From assembly GCF_017313085.1 (NCBI RefSeq), contig NZ_JAFLNF010000014.1, positions 1-33,785 on the forward strand: 33,785 nucleotides of DNA, given 5' to 3'. This DNA comes from Roseibium limicola. GTDB taxonomy: Bacteria; Pseudomonadota; Alphaproteobacteria; Rhizobiales; Stappiaceae. Shown in pieces: positions 1 through 10,503 of the stretch. Both the position numbers and the translations under genes were made by a program. The notes below the pieces were generated by a model. The model saw only the letters and a list, made by a program, of their open reading frames with translations. It was not told the origin of the DNA and searched no databases. Position 1 is the stretch's first letter. Each line of letters starts with the position of its first letter.

Positions 1-67
1 TGGGGACAAGCTGATCGAGCGTCACAATCTCGAGCGCTGTCTGGGAAGGGCCGGGCTGCTTCAACAT
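1..67 (-). CDS. Transposase N-terminus, IS1182-like, cut by the window edge
   Basis: Reading leftward from an ATG at 67, 22 codons stay open to the window edge. They begin MLKQPGP and continue through ALEIVTLDQLVP. This matches, from memory, the start of IS1182-family transposases, where a short Pro/Gln-rich leader is followed by a V-T-L-x-x-L-V-P block just before the conserved D-H-L-L-R segment. That segment would lie outside the window. If right, an insertion sequence ends somewhere in 68-170. I cannot mark its terminal inverted repeat because only one end is visible. Only 22 residues support the call, so the family assignment is tentative. A chance open frame is the alternative. Confidence 0.5.
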   Translation of the reverse strand, partial: MLKQPGPSQTALEIVTLDQLVP

Positions 68-125
68 CAAAACAGTGAATCAAAAACCCCCGGCAAACGC
101 CAGAGGTTTGTCAGCAGTCTGAGGG

Positions 126-150
126 GCGCCAGCGGAGGATCCGCTGGCGC
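126..150 (-). terminator. Strong hairpin downstream of the permease gene, without a T-run
   Basis: A perfect 11-bp stem (126-136 with 140-150) closes a 3-base loop. It lies 27 bases beyond the permease stop codon. No T-tract follows on either strand, so it is a weak intrinsic terminator at best. It could instead stabilise the mRNA 3' end or belong to the adjacent insertion-sequence boundary. Confidence 0.4.
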
Positions 151-176
151 TTCTCAGTTCTGACATGTTGTCCGGC

Positions 177-1589
177 TTACTCGGCTGGGTGTTTCTTGCT
201 GCCCATGCCGCCGGAAAGTTCCTCGGTCGATTGCGCTGAAAGCTCTTCCGGCAGGAGCAGGTTGAGCACGATGGCCAGGAAGGCTGACGGCAAGAGGCCG
301 GAGGACAGCAGGACCTTGGCGGTTGAGGGGAGGTGCTGCAAGGCACCGGGCTCAAGCTGAAGGCCCAGGCCGATCGACAGGGACACCGCGAAGATCACCA
401 TGTTGCGGCGGGTCCAGTCGACGTCGGAGAGCATGGCAACACCAGCCGCCACGACCATGCCGAACATCACGATGACACCGCCACCGAGCACCTCAATGGG
501 AACGGTGGAGATCAGCGCGCCAACTTTCGGGACGAAACCGGCGATGATCAGGAAAATCGCGCCGATGGTGACGACATGACGGCTCATGACGCCGGTCATG
601 GCGATCAGGCCTACATTCTGGGAGAAGGACGTGTTCGGCAGCGCGCCGAAGATCCCAGCAATGGCTGTTCCCAGGCCATCGGCATAAGTCGCGCCGGTGA
701 TTTCCTTGTCGGTCGCCTCACGGCCTGCACCACCCTTGGTGATGCCGGACACATCGCCGACGGTCTCAATGGCCGAAATGATGGCCATCAGGCAGAAGCC
801 GACGATGGCTGCGATGGAGAACTCGAAGCCGAAGTGGAACGGGTTCGGCAGGGCAAAGGAGGCTGCGCGTCCGACATTGCCGAAGTTGACCATGCCCAGT
901 GCTGCTGCCAGGGCGTAACCGGCGATCAGACCGACCAGGACCGCCGAGACGGACAGCATGCCACGGGCGAAGAACTTCAATGCAAGAGTGACGACGATGA
1001 CCGACAGGGCCACGGTCCAGTTCAGCAGGCTGCCGTATTCCGGTGTGCCGATGGCAGGAACGCCGCCGGCGGCATACTGGATGCCGACCTTGACCAGGGC
1101 GAGGCCGATCATGGTGACCACCAGCCCGGTGACCAGTGGCGGCAAGGCGAAGCGGATCTTGCCGACAAAGGGGGCGAGACAGGCGTGGAAAATGCCGCCG
1201 ATCAGGACGCCGCCCATCAGCGGTGCCATAGCCTCAACGCCTTTGCCGGCGACAATCGGGATCATGATCGGGATGAAGGCGAAGCTGGTGCCCTGGACAA
1301 TCGGCAGGCGCGCGCCGACCGGGCCGAAGCCGATGGTCTGAAACAGTGTGGCCACGCCGGCAAACAGCATGGACATCTGGATCATGTAGATCATCTGCGG
1401 GAAGTCAGGCGAGTTCGATCCATATCCGAAGCCGGCTGCGCCGGCGATGATGATGGCCGGTGTGACGTTGCTGACGAACATTGCCAGAACGTGCTGTATG
1501 CCGAGTGGAATGGCTTTTGCCAGAGGTGGAAAGTAATTGGGATCTTTCAACTCTGCCGGGCTGCCGAGGCCATTGTCTGTGCCTTGCAT
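177..1589 (-). CDS. NCS2-family xanthine/uracil-type permease
   Basis: This is a 470-residue inner-membrane nucleobase:cation symporter of the NCS2/NAT (uracil-xanthine permease) family, close to the usual family length. Visible landmarks are a Q-G-T-S-F-A-F block near residue 100, an E-T-V-G-D block in the region of transmembrane segment 8, and the NAT signature Q-N-x-G-x-x-x-x-T-G (QNVGLIAMTG) in the segment 10 region. That last form resembles xanthine and urate transporters more than UraA. The rest is a string of hydrophobic helices. The ATG at 1589 is preceded by a GGAG ribosome-binding site. The gene stands alone, with an opposite-direction edge transposase behind it and its own leader containing a paired element. 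Xanthine is the most likely substrate, but substrate cannot be fixed from sequence. Confidence 0.88.
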   Translation of the reverse strand: MQGTDNGLGSPAELKDPNYFPPLAKAIPLGIQHVLAMFVSNVTPAIIIAGAAGFGYGSNSPDFPQMIYMIQMSMLFAGVATLFQTIGFGPVGARLPIVQGTSFAFIPIMIPIVAGKGVEAMAPLMGGVLIGGIFHACLAPFVGKIRFALPPLVTGLVVTMIGLALVKVGIQYAAGGVPAIGTPEYGSLLNWTVALSVIVVTLALKFFARGMLSVSAVLVGLIAGYALAAALGMVNFGNVGRAASFALPNPFHFGFEFSIAAIVGFCLMAIISAIETVGDVSGITKGGAGREATDKEITGATYADGLGTAIAGIFGALPNTSFSQNVGLIAMTGVMSRHVVTIGAIFLIIAGFVPKVGALISTVPIEVLGGGVIVMFGMVVAAGVAMLSDVDWTRRNMVIFAVSLSIGLGLQLEPGALQHLPSTAKVLLSSGLLPSAFLAIVLNLLLPEELSAQSTEELSGGMGSKKHPAE

Positions 1590-1603
1590 TAAGTGCTCCT
1601 TCG

Positions 1604-1648
1604 TCCGGGATTCTCAGTTTATTTGAAAAGTCCCCTCTGGGTCCCGGA
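1604..1648 (-). promoter_or_regulatory. Paired leader element next to the permease ribosome-binding site
   Basis: On the coding strand a perfect 7-base stem, TCCGGGA (1648-1642) with TCCCGGA (1610-1604), encloses 31 bases. It ends only a few bases before the GGAG of the permease. The whole element is about 45 nt. Pairing so close to the ribosome-binding site suggests translational control. Short xanthine-sensing RNAs (NMT1 motif) are known upstream of such permeases in Alphaproteobacteria, but I could not match their consensus, so identity is open. Confidence 0.35.
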
Positions 1649-1775
1649 TCGGTTAGAGATTGAGTACTGCAACATTAGGGCTGCTTTTTTAAGCAAGCAC
1701 AATACGCAGGCAGGCTTAGCCTTGTGAAAAATGGCGAAAATGTGGTGCATGCTGTCGAGGGTGCTCGGTCTCGGG

Positions 1776-2666
1776 TTACTTTTCGCCGGCGTTCTGCAGG
1801 ATAAGCCGGACAACCTCCTTGGGGATTTCCAGGTGGGGCATGTGGCCGACACGTTCGAAAATATGGCTGGCGAGCACTCCGGGCAGTTTGTGCGCCTGGC
1901 GGGTGGGCAGGACCCGGTCCTGTGTGCCCCAGATGACCTTGATGGGAACGTCGAGTTCAGCCAACTGGCGGGTCGGCAGACACTTCTGTTCGCTGCCTTC
2001 CATGAAAGCATCGAGAATGGTTTCAAGCGCATCCGTGGCGCCTGACAGCTGGCGCATGTCGGCGGCACTGCGGGCGAGAAACTTCGGCATGCGGAAGCCC
2101 CAGCCGAAGAATTGCTCCAGCAACATTTCCATTTCGTCGGGCCGGGTCGCCTTGGCGTAGCGGCGCAGAAGCTTGTGGTTGATTTCGGGGCCGAAGCCGC
2201 CCGGAGAGAGCAGTGTCAGGCTGGCAATGCGCTGGCTGGCCTTCAGGGCGATCAGGCCAGACACCGCACCGCCCATCGAGTGACCGACAAGATGGACCTT
2301 TTCCAGTCCGAGATGATCAAGTGAGTGCAAGACGGCTCTCGCTGCGGTGCCGGAGCGTCCCGTTCCGGGCCAGTCGATTGCATCGCCGTGGCCCGGCAGA
2401 TCAAAGGCCAGTGAGCGGCGGCGGGAGGCCAGGGCGGTCTGGATGTTGACCCAGCCCTTGCGGTCACCGCCGAAGCCGTGAAGCAGGACGATCGGCAGGA
2501 GATCATCGGCAGTTTCGCAGGTGTGATCGGTGTGGGGAAGGCAGGGGGAAGCAGGCGATTCGTCGGCGACTGGAGAGGGCATGAAAGAAAATTGTCTCAA
2601 GGTCTGTTTCAGAAAAAGGCTACCACGCATTTCTGCGTGTCGAGCGGGCTGGTTGATACCAGACAT
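1776..2666 (-). CDS. Alpha/beta-hydrolase fold protein
   Basis: A serine hydrolase of the alpha/beta-hydrolase superfamily. An oxyanion-region H-G-F-G-G lies near the start of the core. The nucleophile elbow G-H-S-M-G-G is in the middle, with Asp in W-G-T-Q-D-R and His in G-H-M-P-H near the C-terminus, so the triad appears complete. The frame is open from a TTG at 2687. In-frame ATGs lie at 2666, 2630 and 2582, none with a good ribosome-binding site; I used 2666 (296 aa), and 2582 is a real alternative. The first 60 or so residues are not part of the conserved fold. The substrate is unknown; esterases, PHB depolymerase-like enzymes and C-C hydrolases share this architecture. It is divergent from the L,D-transpeptidase gene. 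Confidence 0.8.
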   Translation of the reverse strand: MSGINQPARHAEMRGSLFLKQTLRQFSFMPSPVADESPASPCLPHTDHTCETADDLLPIVLLHGFGGDRKGWVNIQTALASRRRSLAFDLPGHGDAIDWPGTGRSGTAARAVLHSLDHLGLEKVHLVGHSMGGAVSGLIALKASQRIASLTLLSPGGFGPEINHKLLRRYAKATRPDEMEMLLEQFFGWGFRMPKFLARSAADMRQLSGATDALETILDAFMEGSEQKCLPTRQLAELDVPIKVIWGTQDRVLPTRQAHKLPGVLASHIFERVGHMPHLEIPKEVVRLILQNAGEK

Positions 2667-2762
2667 TAACCTAAAACAGGCGATCAAGAAGTGTTCTTTC
2701 TCCGGCCGGAACCAGACTTTGGGTGTCTGGTCATGGGCCGCGACTAGCCAAGGATTTTAAGC

Positions 2763-3362
2763 ATGCTTCGCCTGCTCATGTGCGCGGTGGCCTTGATGAT
2801 GATGCTGGGAAGCTTCCCGGCGCGGGCCGATTATAAATTCTATGACCCGAACACGGGCAGCTGGGTGACGTATCGCCCGAGCCCGGAAGCTGCGGGCGAG
2901 CTGAACAAGCGCAAGTACCGCCGCAAGATGGTGTCTTATCGTGGCTCGGAAGAGCCGAACACGATTGTTGTCGATACCAAGGCGCATTACCTTTACCACG
3001 TGATGGGCAACGGCAAGGCCATGCGCTACGGGATCGGCGTTGGGCGTGACGGTTTTACCTGGAAAGGCACCGAGAAGGTCACGCGCAAGGCAAAGTGGCC
3101 GGGCTGGACACCGCCGCCGGAAATGATCGTTCGCGAACGCCGCAATGGCCGCAAACTGCCGGCGCATATGCCTGGTGGGCCGAAAAACCCGCTCGGTGCG
3201 CGGGCGCTTTACCTCGGCAACACGATCTACCGCATCCATGGCACGAATGAAGACTGGAGCATTGGACATTCTGTCTCCTCCGGCTGCATCCGCATGTTCA
3301 ACGAGGACGTCGAACATCTTTATGAAGAGGTGGCGATCGGCACGAAAGTGAAAGTGCTTTAA
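2763..3362 (+). CDS. Secreted L,D-transpeptidase (YkuD domain)
   Basis: A 199-residue periplasmic enzyme that would form 3-3 peptidoglycan cross-links or attach proteins to peptidoglycan. Residues 1-22 are a signal peptide: a hydrophobic run, then A-R-A before Asp-Tyr. The YkuD domain fills most of the remainder. Its catalytic signature is intact: His159 in I-H-G-T-N, then S-x-G-C-I-R-M with Cys175 as nucleophile and Arg177. The compact size without a LysM or PG-binding domain is typical of the short Ldt paralogues common in Rhizobiales. AAGGA precedes the ATG at 2763. A strong intrinsic terminator follows, shared with the convergent cyclase gene. Confidence 0.92.
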   Translation: MLRLLMCAVALMMMLGSFPARADYKFYDPNTGSWVTYRPSPEAAGELNKRKYRRKMVSYRGSEEPNTIVVDTKAHYLYHVMGNGKAMRYGIGVGRDGFTWKGTEKVTRKAKWPGWTPPPEMIVRERRNGRKLPAHMPGGPKNPLGARALYLGNTIYRIHGTNEDWSIGHSVSSGCIRMFNEDVEHLYEEVAIGTKVKVL

Positions 3363-3389
3363 GCGCTCCTCACGCAGAGACATTCGCGA

Positions 3390-3417
3390 AAGGCCGGAGG
3401 AAATTCCGGCCTTTTTT
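3390..3417 (+). terminator. Intrinsic terminator after the L,D-transpeptidase gene
   Basis: A 9-bp stem (3390-3398 with 3405-3413) with a 6-base loop is followed by a run of six T. It sits between two convergent genes. The complementary strand has only a short T-run, so it mainly serves the plus-strand gene. Confidence 0.9.
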
Positions 3418-3427
3418 GTGCGTCGCC

Positions 3428-4621
3428 TCATTCTCTCAGAGCAAACAGGGGGCGTGGGCTGGAGAAGCCATTCAGATCGAAGCTGCCGACCGGGTGGCAG
3501 CGGTCTATCGCGAAGTGGGCGATCTCCTGGGTGAGCAGGGTGTCATGCCCGACGCTTTTGGTCAGCGCTTCGATGCGAGCGGCTGCGTGAACGGTCTGGC
3601 CGATGACGGAGAAGGTCAGCCGGTTGGGCACGCCGATATTTCCGAACATCACTTCGCCGACCGACAAGGCGATGCCGGCCTTCAGGCCATGGCTTGCCGC
3701 GGGCTGGCGGTTCAGCTTGGCGATCCTGTTGCGGGACATGTCTGCTGCTGCAAGCGCCTGAAGGGCTGCCGGTTGCAGATCGCCTGCCTCAATCGGGAAA
3801 ACACCCAGCACCGCGTCGCCGATGAAATCGAGAATCTCACCGCCATGGTCGAGGATGGAGCCGGCGGTGGCCTGGAAATAGCTGTTCAGAAACTGCAGAT
3901 ACCGATCGGGGCCGAGGTCTTCGGCAATCCGGGTCGAGCCGCGAATGTCGGAGAAGTAAATCACCGCATTCAGACGTTGGCCGTCGCCGTGGCGGATTTG
4001 CCCGTTGAGGACGCGGCTGCCGGCCCATTTGCCAAGATAGGTTTCGGCCACATTGCGGGTGATCTGGGCTTCCAGGTTGGCGCGGGTGGAAATCGCCAGG
4101 CGTTTCTGGATGTATTCGATGGCATTGACCTGCTCCGGCGAGAAGCCGTCCTCGGCCTTGCTGGCCCAGCTGACCAGAATGCCAGTGTTGCCGTGTTTCT
4201 CGGCGATGGCGGGCATGGAAAAATGGGTGGCGAGAACCAGATAATCGCTGAAGCCCTGACCGTGCAGGTCATGGCAGAGAGGGAAATCGAGTTCGGCATT
4301 GCCGCCGCTCAACCTTCGACGCAGTCCGGGAAGATCCTCGTTGAGCACCTTGCGCATGGGGCTTTGCATCCAGGTGTCGGTATCGACCTGATCATGGCCG
4401 AAGACCTCGTGCTTGGGGCCGGTTTGCGGCTCCCATACGACGGTCTCTGCATTGATCAGCGGATGCAGGGTCGCCCAGGCCAGTACCACCCGGTCAATCG
4501 GCAAACCGCAGGCACGTAACCGCTCGCACAGCTCTCCGAACATCGTTGGCACATGCGGGTTCATCAGGGCCTGGCCGATAAGCCAGTCTTCCACCTGATC
4601 AATCTCTGCCATGTCCACCAT
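3428..4621 (-). CDS. Class III adenylate/guanylate cyclase domain protein
   Basis: A 397-residue protein with a C-terminal class III cyclase homology domain (about residues 205-390). The first metal-binding Asp is in Y-F-S-D-I-R-G-S-T. The G-G-E-I-L-D-F-I-G-D block supplies the second Asp and the substrate-specifying region. A later I-G-Q-T-V-H-A-A-A-R block is where the transition-state Arg lies. A conserved-looking N-terminal half without transmembrane segments probably acts as sensor or regulator; this layout recurs in many soluble rhizobial cyclases. The ATG at 4621 has GAGGT seven bases upstream. Whether the product is cAMP or cGMP is not certain; cAMP is more likely in this lineage. Confidence 0.87.
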   Translation of the reverse strand: MVDMAEIDQVEDWLIGQALMNPHVPTMFGELCERLRACGLPIDRVVLAWATLHPLINAETVVWEPQTGPKHEVFGHDQVDTDTWMQSPMRKVLNEDLPGLRRRLSGGNAELDFPLCHDLHGQGFSDYLVLATHFSMPAIAEKHGNTGILVSWASKAEDGFSPEQVNAIEYIQKRLAISTRANLEAQITRNVAETYLGKWAGSRVLNGQIRHGDGQRLNAVIYFSDIRGSTRIAEDLGPDRYLQFLNSYFQATAGSILDHGGEILDFIGDAVLGVFPIEAGDLQPAALQALAAADMSRNRIAKLNRQPAASHGLKAGIALSVGEVMFGNIGVPNRLTFSVIGQTVHAAARIEALTKSVGHDTLLTQEIAHFAIDRCHPVGSFDLNGFSSPRPLFALRE

Positions 4622-4681
4622 TGTCAGGACCTCATGAGTTCAAGGTTGCCAAAGGCGCCTGTGCTGCGAAGCTTTTCAGGC

Positions 4682-6277
4682 TTACCTGAAGGGCATTCCT
4701 TCTCGCTTGCGCATGTTGACGTCACCAGGAGGCACAATAGCCCAGTTGACGGTCACGGGTGGGATCTTCCCACCGCCGGGCGATGCGAAACTGTGGTGCC
4801 CCTGCTGCTGAAGGGTTGGGTAGAGGTCTGCCAGGTTGTTGGGCAGCTGCGGATTATCGCCTCGCCAGACCAGCATGAGGCCTTTTTGTTGCACATCTGC
4901 AAGATCGATCCACGGTGAAAGGAGCGTGTCATGCAAATAGAACATATGGGGACGGCTGTCCGCATAGGCAGTGATGTTGGCGGTGGCCCACATGTCCCCG
5001 GCCACATAGCTCAGCGGTGTTTGCATCTGGGTGCGCCACTCGGTTTCCAGATAGGTGGCGATCTGCTGACCGGGATAGTGGATCCGTGTGTGCTTGGTCT
5101 TCCACAGAGGCTCCAGCACGGCCTGCCCGAGGGTGATGCCAAGGAAGACGCCCTGAATGACAACAACGGCTGCGAAGGCGCGTTTGCGGGAATACAGCGG
5201 CCCGGACAGCGGCAGAAAGGTGCTGGCGAGAAGACCTGACAGCACGAACATTGGCGTGCCCCACATGTGCTCGAACTCATTGCCAGAGAAGGCCGAACAC
5301 AAAACCGAGACGGTGAGAGGCAAAAAGCCGAACCACAGCAGGAAGCGCCGATTCGTCAGCGAAACATTTGCCGCGTCTTGTGTTGCGACAGTGGCTTTCT
5401 TGATCGATGCCAGTTTTTTCCCAAAGCCGATCACCAGAACCAGAAAGACGCCTGTATGAACACCGACCTGGGCTGACAGGAAGTGCAGCGGATTGAGCAG
5501 GTAATCGACCCAGGACGTCGGCCCGTGGCTGCGGCTTCCGGCAAAGCGGATGGTCATTGCCTCCGTGTCATAGATCCACCAGAGGTGCGGCGACAGAAGA
5601 AGCAACGCGACGGCGAAGGCGATATAGGGACCGGGTGTGAGGACATGACGGCGGGCATCGGCAAAGACCAGCGCGTATAGCCCGATGCAGCCGATCAGCA
5701 GAATGACGAAGTATTTTGTCAGCAGCCCGATGGCGGCCAGAGCACCCAAAAGAGCCCAGTCGCGCAGCTTGCCGTGATCGAGTGCGCGGTGGGTGACGAG
5801 GATCATTGCCGACCAGACAGGCAGCTGCAGGATGTTCGGATTGAACTCTGGCACGGGCAGGGTGAAATAAAAGATCACGCTGGTGAGCAGCAAGCCCCAG
5901 CCGGTGCGCGCCGCACTCAGACCGAGACGACGACCAAGCGCATAAAGGCAGCCATAGCTGATGGCAAGACACATGGCCGAAAGCCAATAGCCGCCGAAGG
6001 TATGCCCGCCGGTCAGCCAGTAACTTGCTTCCAGCAGCCAGGCTTGCATCGGCGGGTGTTTGGTATAGCCAAGCGCCAGTTCGCGGCCCCAGGCGAAGCC
6101 CTCGATCACATCCAGCGGTGCGTTGGGAAAGAACAGGGTCGGGATCAGTGCCCAGAGCAGGCAGGCTACGCCGAGATAGATCAGGTGGGCACGAGGCAGG
6201 GTCTGGTGGGTCATCAAAACCATCAAGCAAGTAAAATCCGAAGCAGCTTTCTGCCGGTTCGGCCCAGGATCAGACAT
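4682..6277 (-). CDS. GT39-like membrane glycosyltransferase
   Basis: A polytopic protein of about 531 residues, related to the ArnT/PMT (GT39, PMT_2) superfamily that moves sugars from polyprenyl-phosphate donors in the inner membrane. After the first membrane helix comes an acidic loop with D-V-I-E, followed by G-Y-T-K-H-P-P. That arrangement is typical of the first periplasmic loop, where the catalytic acidic residue sits. About ten further hydrophobic segments follow, then a soluble C-terminal domain. The frame opens from a TTG at 6319. I used the ATG at 6277 because it has a GGA five bases upstream, but ATGs at 6223 and 6214 are possible. The acceptor is unknown. It lies 60 bases upstream of the cyclase gene on the same strand and may be co-transcribed. 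Confidence 0.82.
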   Translation of the reverse strand: MSDPGPNRQKAASDFTCLMVLMTHQTLPRAHLIYLGVACLLWALIPTLFFPNAPLDVIEGFAWGRELALGYTKHPPMQAWLLEASYWLTGGHTFGGYWLSAMCLAISYGCLYALGRRLGLSAARTGWGLLLTSVIFYFTLPVPEFNPNILQLPVWSAMILVTHRALDHGKLRDWALLGALAAIGLLTKYFVILLIGCIGLYALVFADARRHVLTPGPYIAFAVALLLLSPHLWWIYDTEAMTIRFAGSRSHGPTSWVDYLLNPLHFLSAQVGVHTGVFLVLVIGFGKKLASIKKATVATQDAANVSLTNRRFLLWFGFLPLTVSVLCSAFSGNEFEHMWGTPMFVLSGLLASTFLPLSGPLYSRKRAFAAVVVIQGVFLGITLGQAVLEPLWKTKHTRIHYPGQQIATYLETEWRTQMQTPLSYVAGDMWATANITAYADSRPHMFYLHDTLLSPWIDLADVQQKGLMLVWRGDNPQLPNNLADLYPTLQQQGHHSFASPGGGKIPPVTVNWAIVPPGDVNMRKREGMPFR

Positions 6278-6334
6278 GTCGATCCGTCGTGCTCCAAAGG
6301 GACGCGCCGCCCGGTTCAATCGGTTCTGATCATC

Positions 6335-6366
6335 AAAAAGCCGCCGCGGTTTTGGCGCGGCGGCTT
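6335..6366 (-). terminator. Intrinsic terminator of secA
   Basis: A perfect 11-bp G+C-rich stem (6338-6348 with 6356-6366) and a 7-base loop are followed, on the minus strand, by a run of five T. It lies 30 bases beyond the secA stop and separates secA from the glycosyltransferase gene. Confidence 0.9.
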
Positions 6367-6396
6367 TGTTGTTCTAGTGCGAGGCCAAAGGGCCGA

Positions 6397-9138
<2,742 letters not shown>

Positions 9139-9292
9139 GTGGCGGTCCTTCCCCTGTCGGGCGGCGCACAGTCTCCCGGCGCCTGCCCATGAAATCGTCT
9201 CAATTGCTGTCCAGGGTCTCCCGCTGTCTGAGGTAGACGGCCGATTCCCTGGCTGAAGGTCTGGCCCTCTCTATAGAAAAGAGGACGACCGA

Positions 9293-9321
9293 CAGATAAG
9301 AGGGGGTCTGATGCTTGTCAA
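9293..9321 (-). promoter_or_regulatory. Predicted sigma-70 promoter of secA
   Basis: On the minus strand a perfect TTGACA (9321-9316) is followed after exactly 17 bases by TATCTG (9298-9293). Transcription would start near 9286, leaving a 5' untranslated region of about 148 bases before secA. Confidence 0.6.
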
Positions 9322-9343
9322 CGCCGCAGCTTTCGGCAATGTA
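9315..9343 (+). promoter_or_regulatory. Possible promoter of the parvulin gene, back to back with that of secA
   Basis: TTGTCA at 9315-9320 and AATGTA at 9338-9343 are separated by 17 bases on the plus strand. The -35 box almost coincides with the -35 box of the opposite secA promoter. The -10 match is mediocre, so this is only a candidate. Confidence 0.3.
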
Positions 9344-9404
9344 GCCACGCTCTCGTGTGGAGAGCGACGCGAAATTCCAGTCCAAGAAGACTAAAGGACC
9401 GCAA

Positions 9405-10307
9405 ATGTTTCAATTTTCCATGCGCCTGCCGCTCCGTTCTCTGGCCGCGCCTGCCATTGCTCTGACGTTGGGTCTCTCAACGGCTTTGGCGCCGGCGTAT
9501 GCTGCCGAGCCGGACGACGTCGTGGCCAAGGTTGGCGAAGCGACGATCACGGAAGCGGATCTGGCGTTTGCTGCTCAGGAACTGGGTAAGGACCTTCAGC
9601 GCTTTCCGCCAGCTCAGTGGCGTCAGATTTTGCTGGATATTCTCGTTGACATGAAGCTTCTCGCACATGCTGCCGAAGAAGCCGGTATCGACGAAGACCC
9701 TGATTTCAAACGTCAGATGGACTTTCTTGAAGTGCGCGCTCTGCGTGGCGCCTATGTTTCGCAGAAGATCGATGGCGCGATTACGGAAGACGCTCTGAAG
9801 GCTGCCTATGACAAGCAGTTTGCGGATTTCGAAGGTCCCGAAGAACTTCATGCGCGCCACATCCTTGTGAAGGAAGAAGATGAGGCCAAGGCCATCATCA
9901 AGCAGCTCGACGAAGGCGCTGACTTCGTTGAACTGGCCAAGGAAAAGTCCACCGGCCCTTCGGGCCCGAACGGCGGCGATCTTGGGTTCTTCTCCGCAGG
10001 ACAGATGGTGAAGCCATTTGAAGACGCGGCGATGGCTCTGGAAAAAGGCGCCTACACCAAGGAACCTGTGCAGACCCAGTTCGGGTGGCATGTGATCAAG
10101 TTGGAAGACAAGCGCAAGCAGGAGAAGCCGAGCCTGGAAGAGGTTGCCGACCAACTGCGTCAGCCGCTTCTGCGCGAAGCCTACAAGACCCAGATCGACA
10201 AGCTGAAGGCTGAAAATGAAGTCGTGATTGTCGATGAAAAGCTGAAGGCAGCGGTTGAAGCAGCGCAACCGGCAGCGGATACAGACGCCGCACCAGCCGC
10301 TCAGTAA
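9405..10307 (+). CDS. Secreted parvulin-type peptidyl-prolyl isomerase
   Basis: A 300-residue foldase that isomerises X-Pro bonds in exported proteins in the periplasm. A signal peptide ends near A-Y-A-A before Glu-Pro-Asp-Asp. An N-terminal helical chaperone region follows. The parvulin (rotamase) domain covers about residues 135-230, with H-A-R-H-I-L-V and later G-G-D-L-G-F-F and F-G-W-H-V-I-K signatures. The C-terminal tail is rich in Ala and Pro. I chose the ATG at 9405, preceded by AAAGGA, over the upstream GTG at 9357, which would bury the signal peptide. It resembles the PrsA/PpiC-type proteins annotated as parvulin-like PPIase in rhizobia. It is divergent from secA. Confidence 0.9.
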   Translation: MFQFSMRLPLRSLAAPAIALTLGLSTALAPAYAAEPDDVVAKVGEATITEADLAFAAQELGKDLQRFPPAQWRQILLDILVDMKLLAHAAEEAGIDEDPDFKRQMDFLEVRALRGAYVSQKIDGAITEDALKAAYDKQFADFEGPEELHARHILVKEEDEAKAIIKQLDEGADFVELAKEKSTGPSGPNGGDLGFFSAGQMVKPFEDAAMALEKGAYTKEPVQTQFGWHVIKLEDKRKQEKPSLEEVADQLRQPLLREAYKTQIDKLKAENEVVIVDEKLKAAVEAAQPAADTDAAPAAQ

Positions 10308-10332
10308 GCGATTGCCGACCTGATGTTGAACG

Positions 10333-10368
10333 ATGCCTCGGCGCCTTGCGGTGCCGGGGCATTTTTTT
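10333..10368 (+). terminator. Intrinsic terminator after the parvulin gene
   Basis: A 13-bp stem (10333-10345 with 10350-10362, two G-T pairs) with a 4-base loop runs into seven T. It lies 26 bases past the stop codon, so the parvulin gene and argJ are separate units. Confidence 0.92.
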
Positions 10369-10503
10369 GGAAATTCAGACCTGACTGCAGCATGATCCAC
10401 ATGTCCGCGAACTTCATGGGATGATATTACAGGCTCTGGGCTTGCGCCCTTCTGCGGGTTCAGGCAAGCCTCCCAAGTCTGTCACTTTCTGGATGGAAAC
10501 CTC

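Noticed and set aside
333..1592. 419-codon open frame on the plus strand opposite the permease
   Set aside because: Its protein is rich in His, Asp and Gly without any family resemblance, as typical for antisense of a G+C-rich membrane-protein gene; the minus frame has clear NCS2 motifs.
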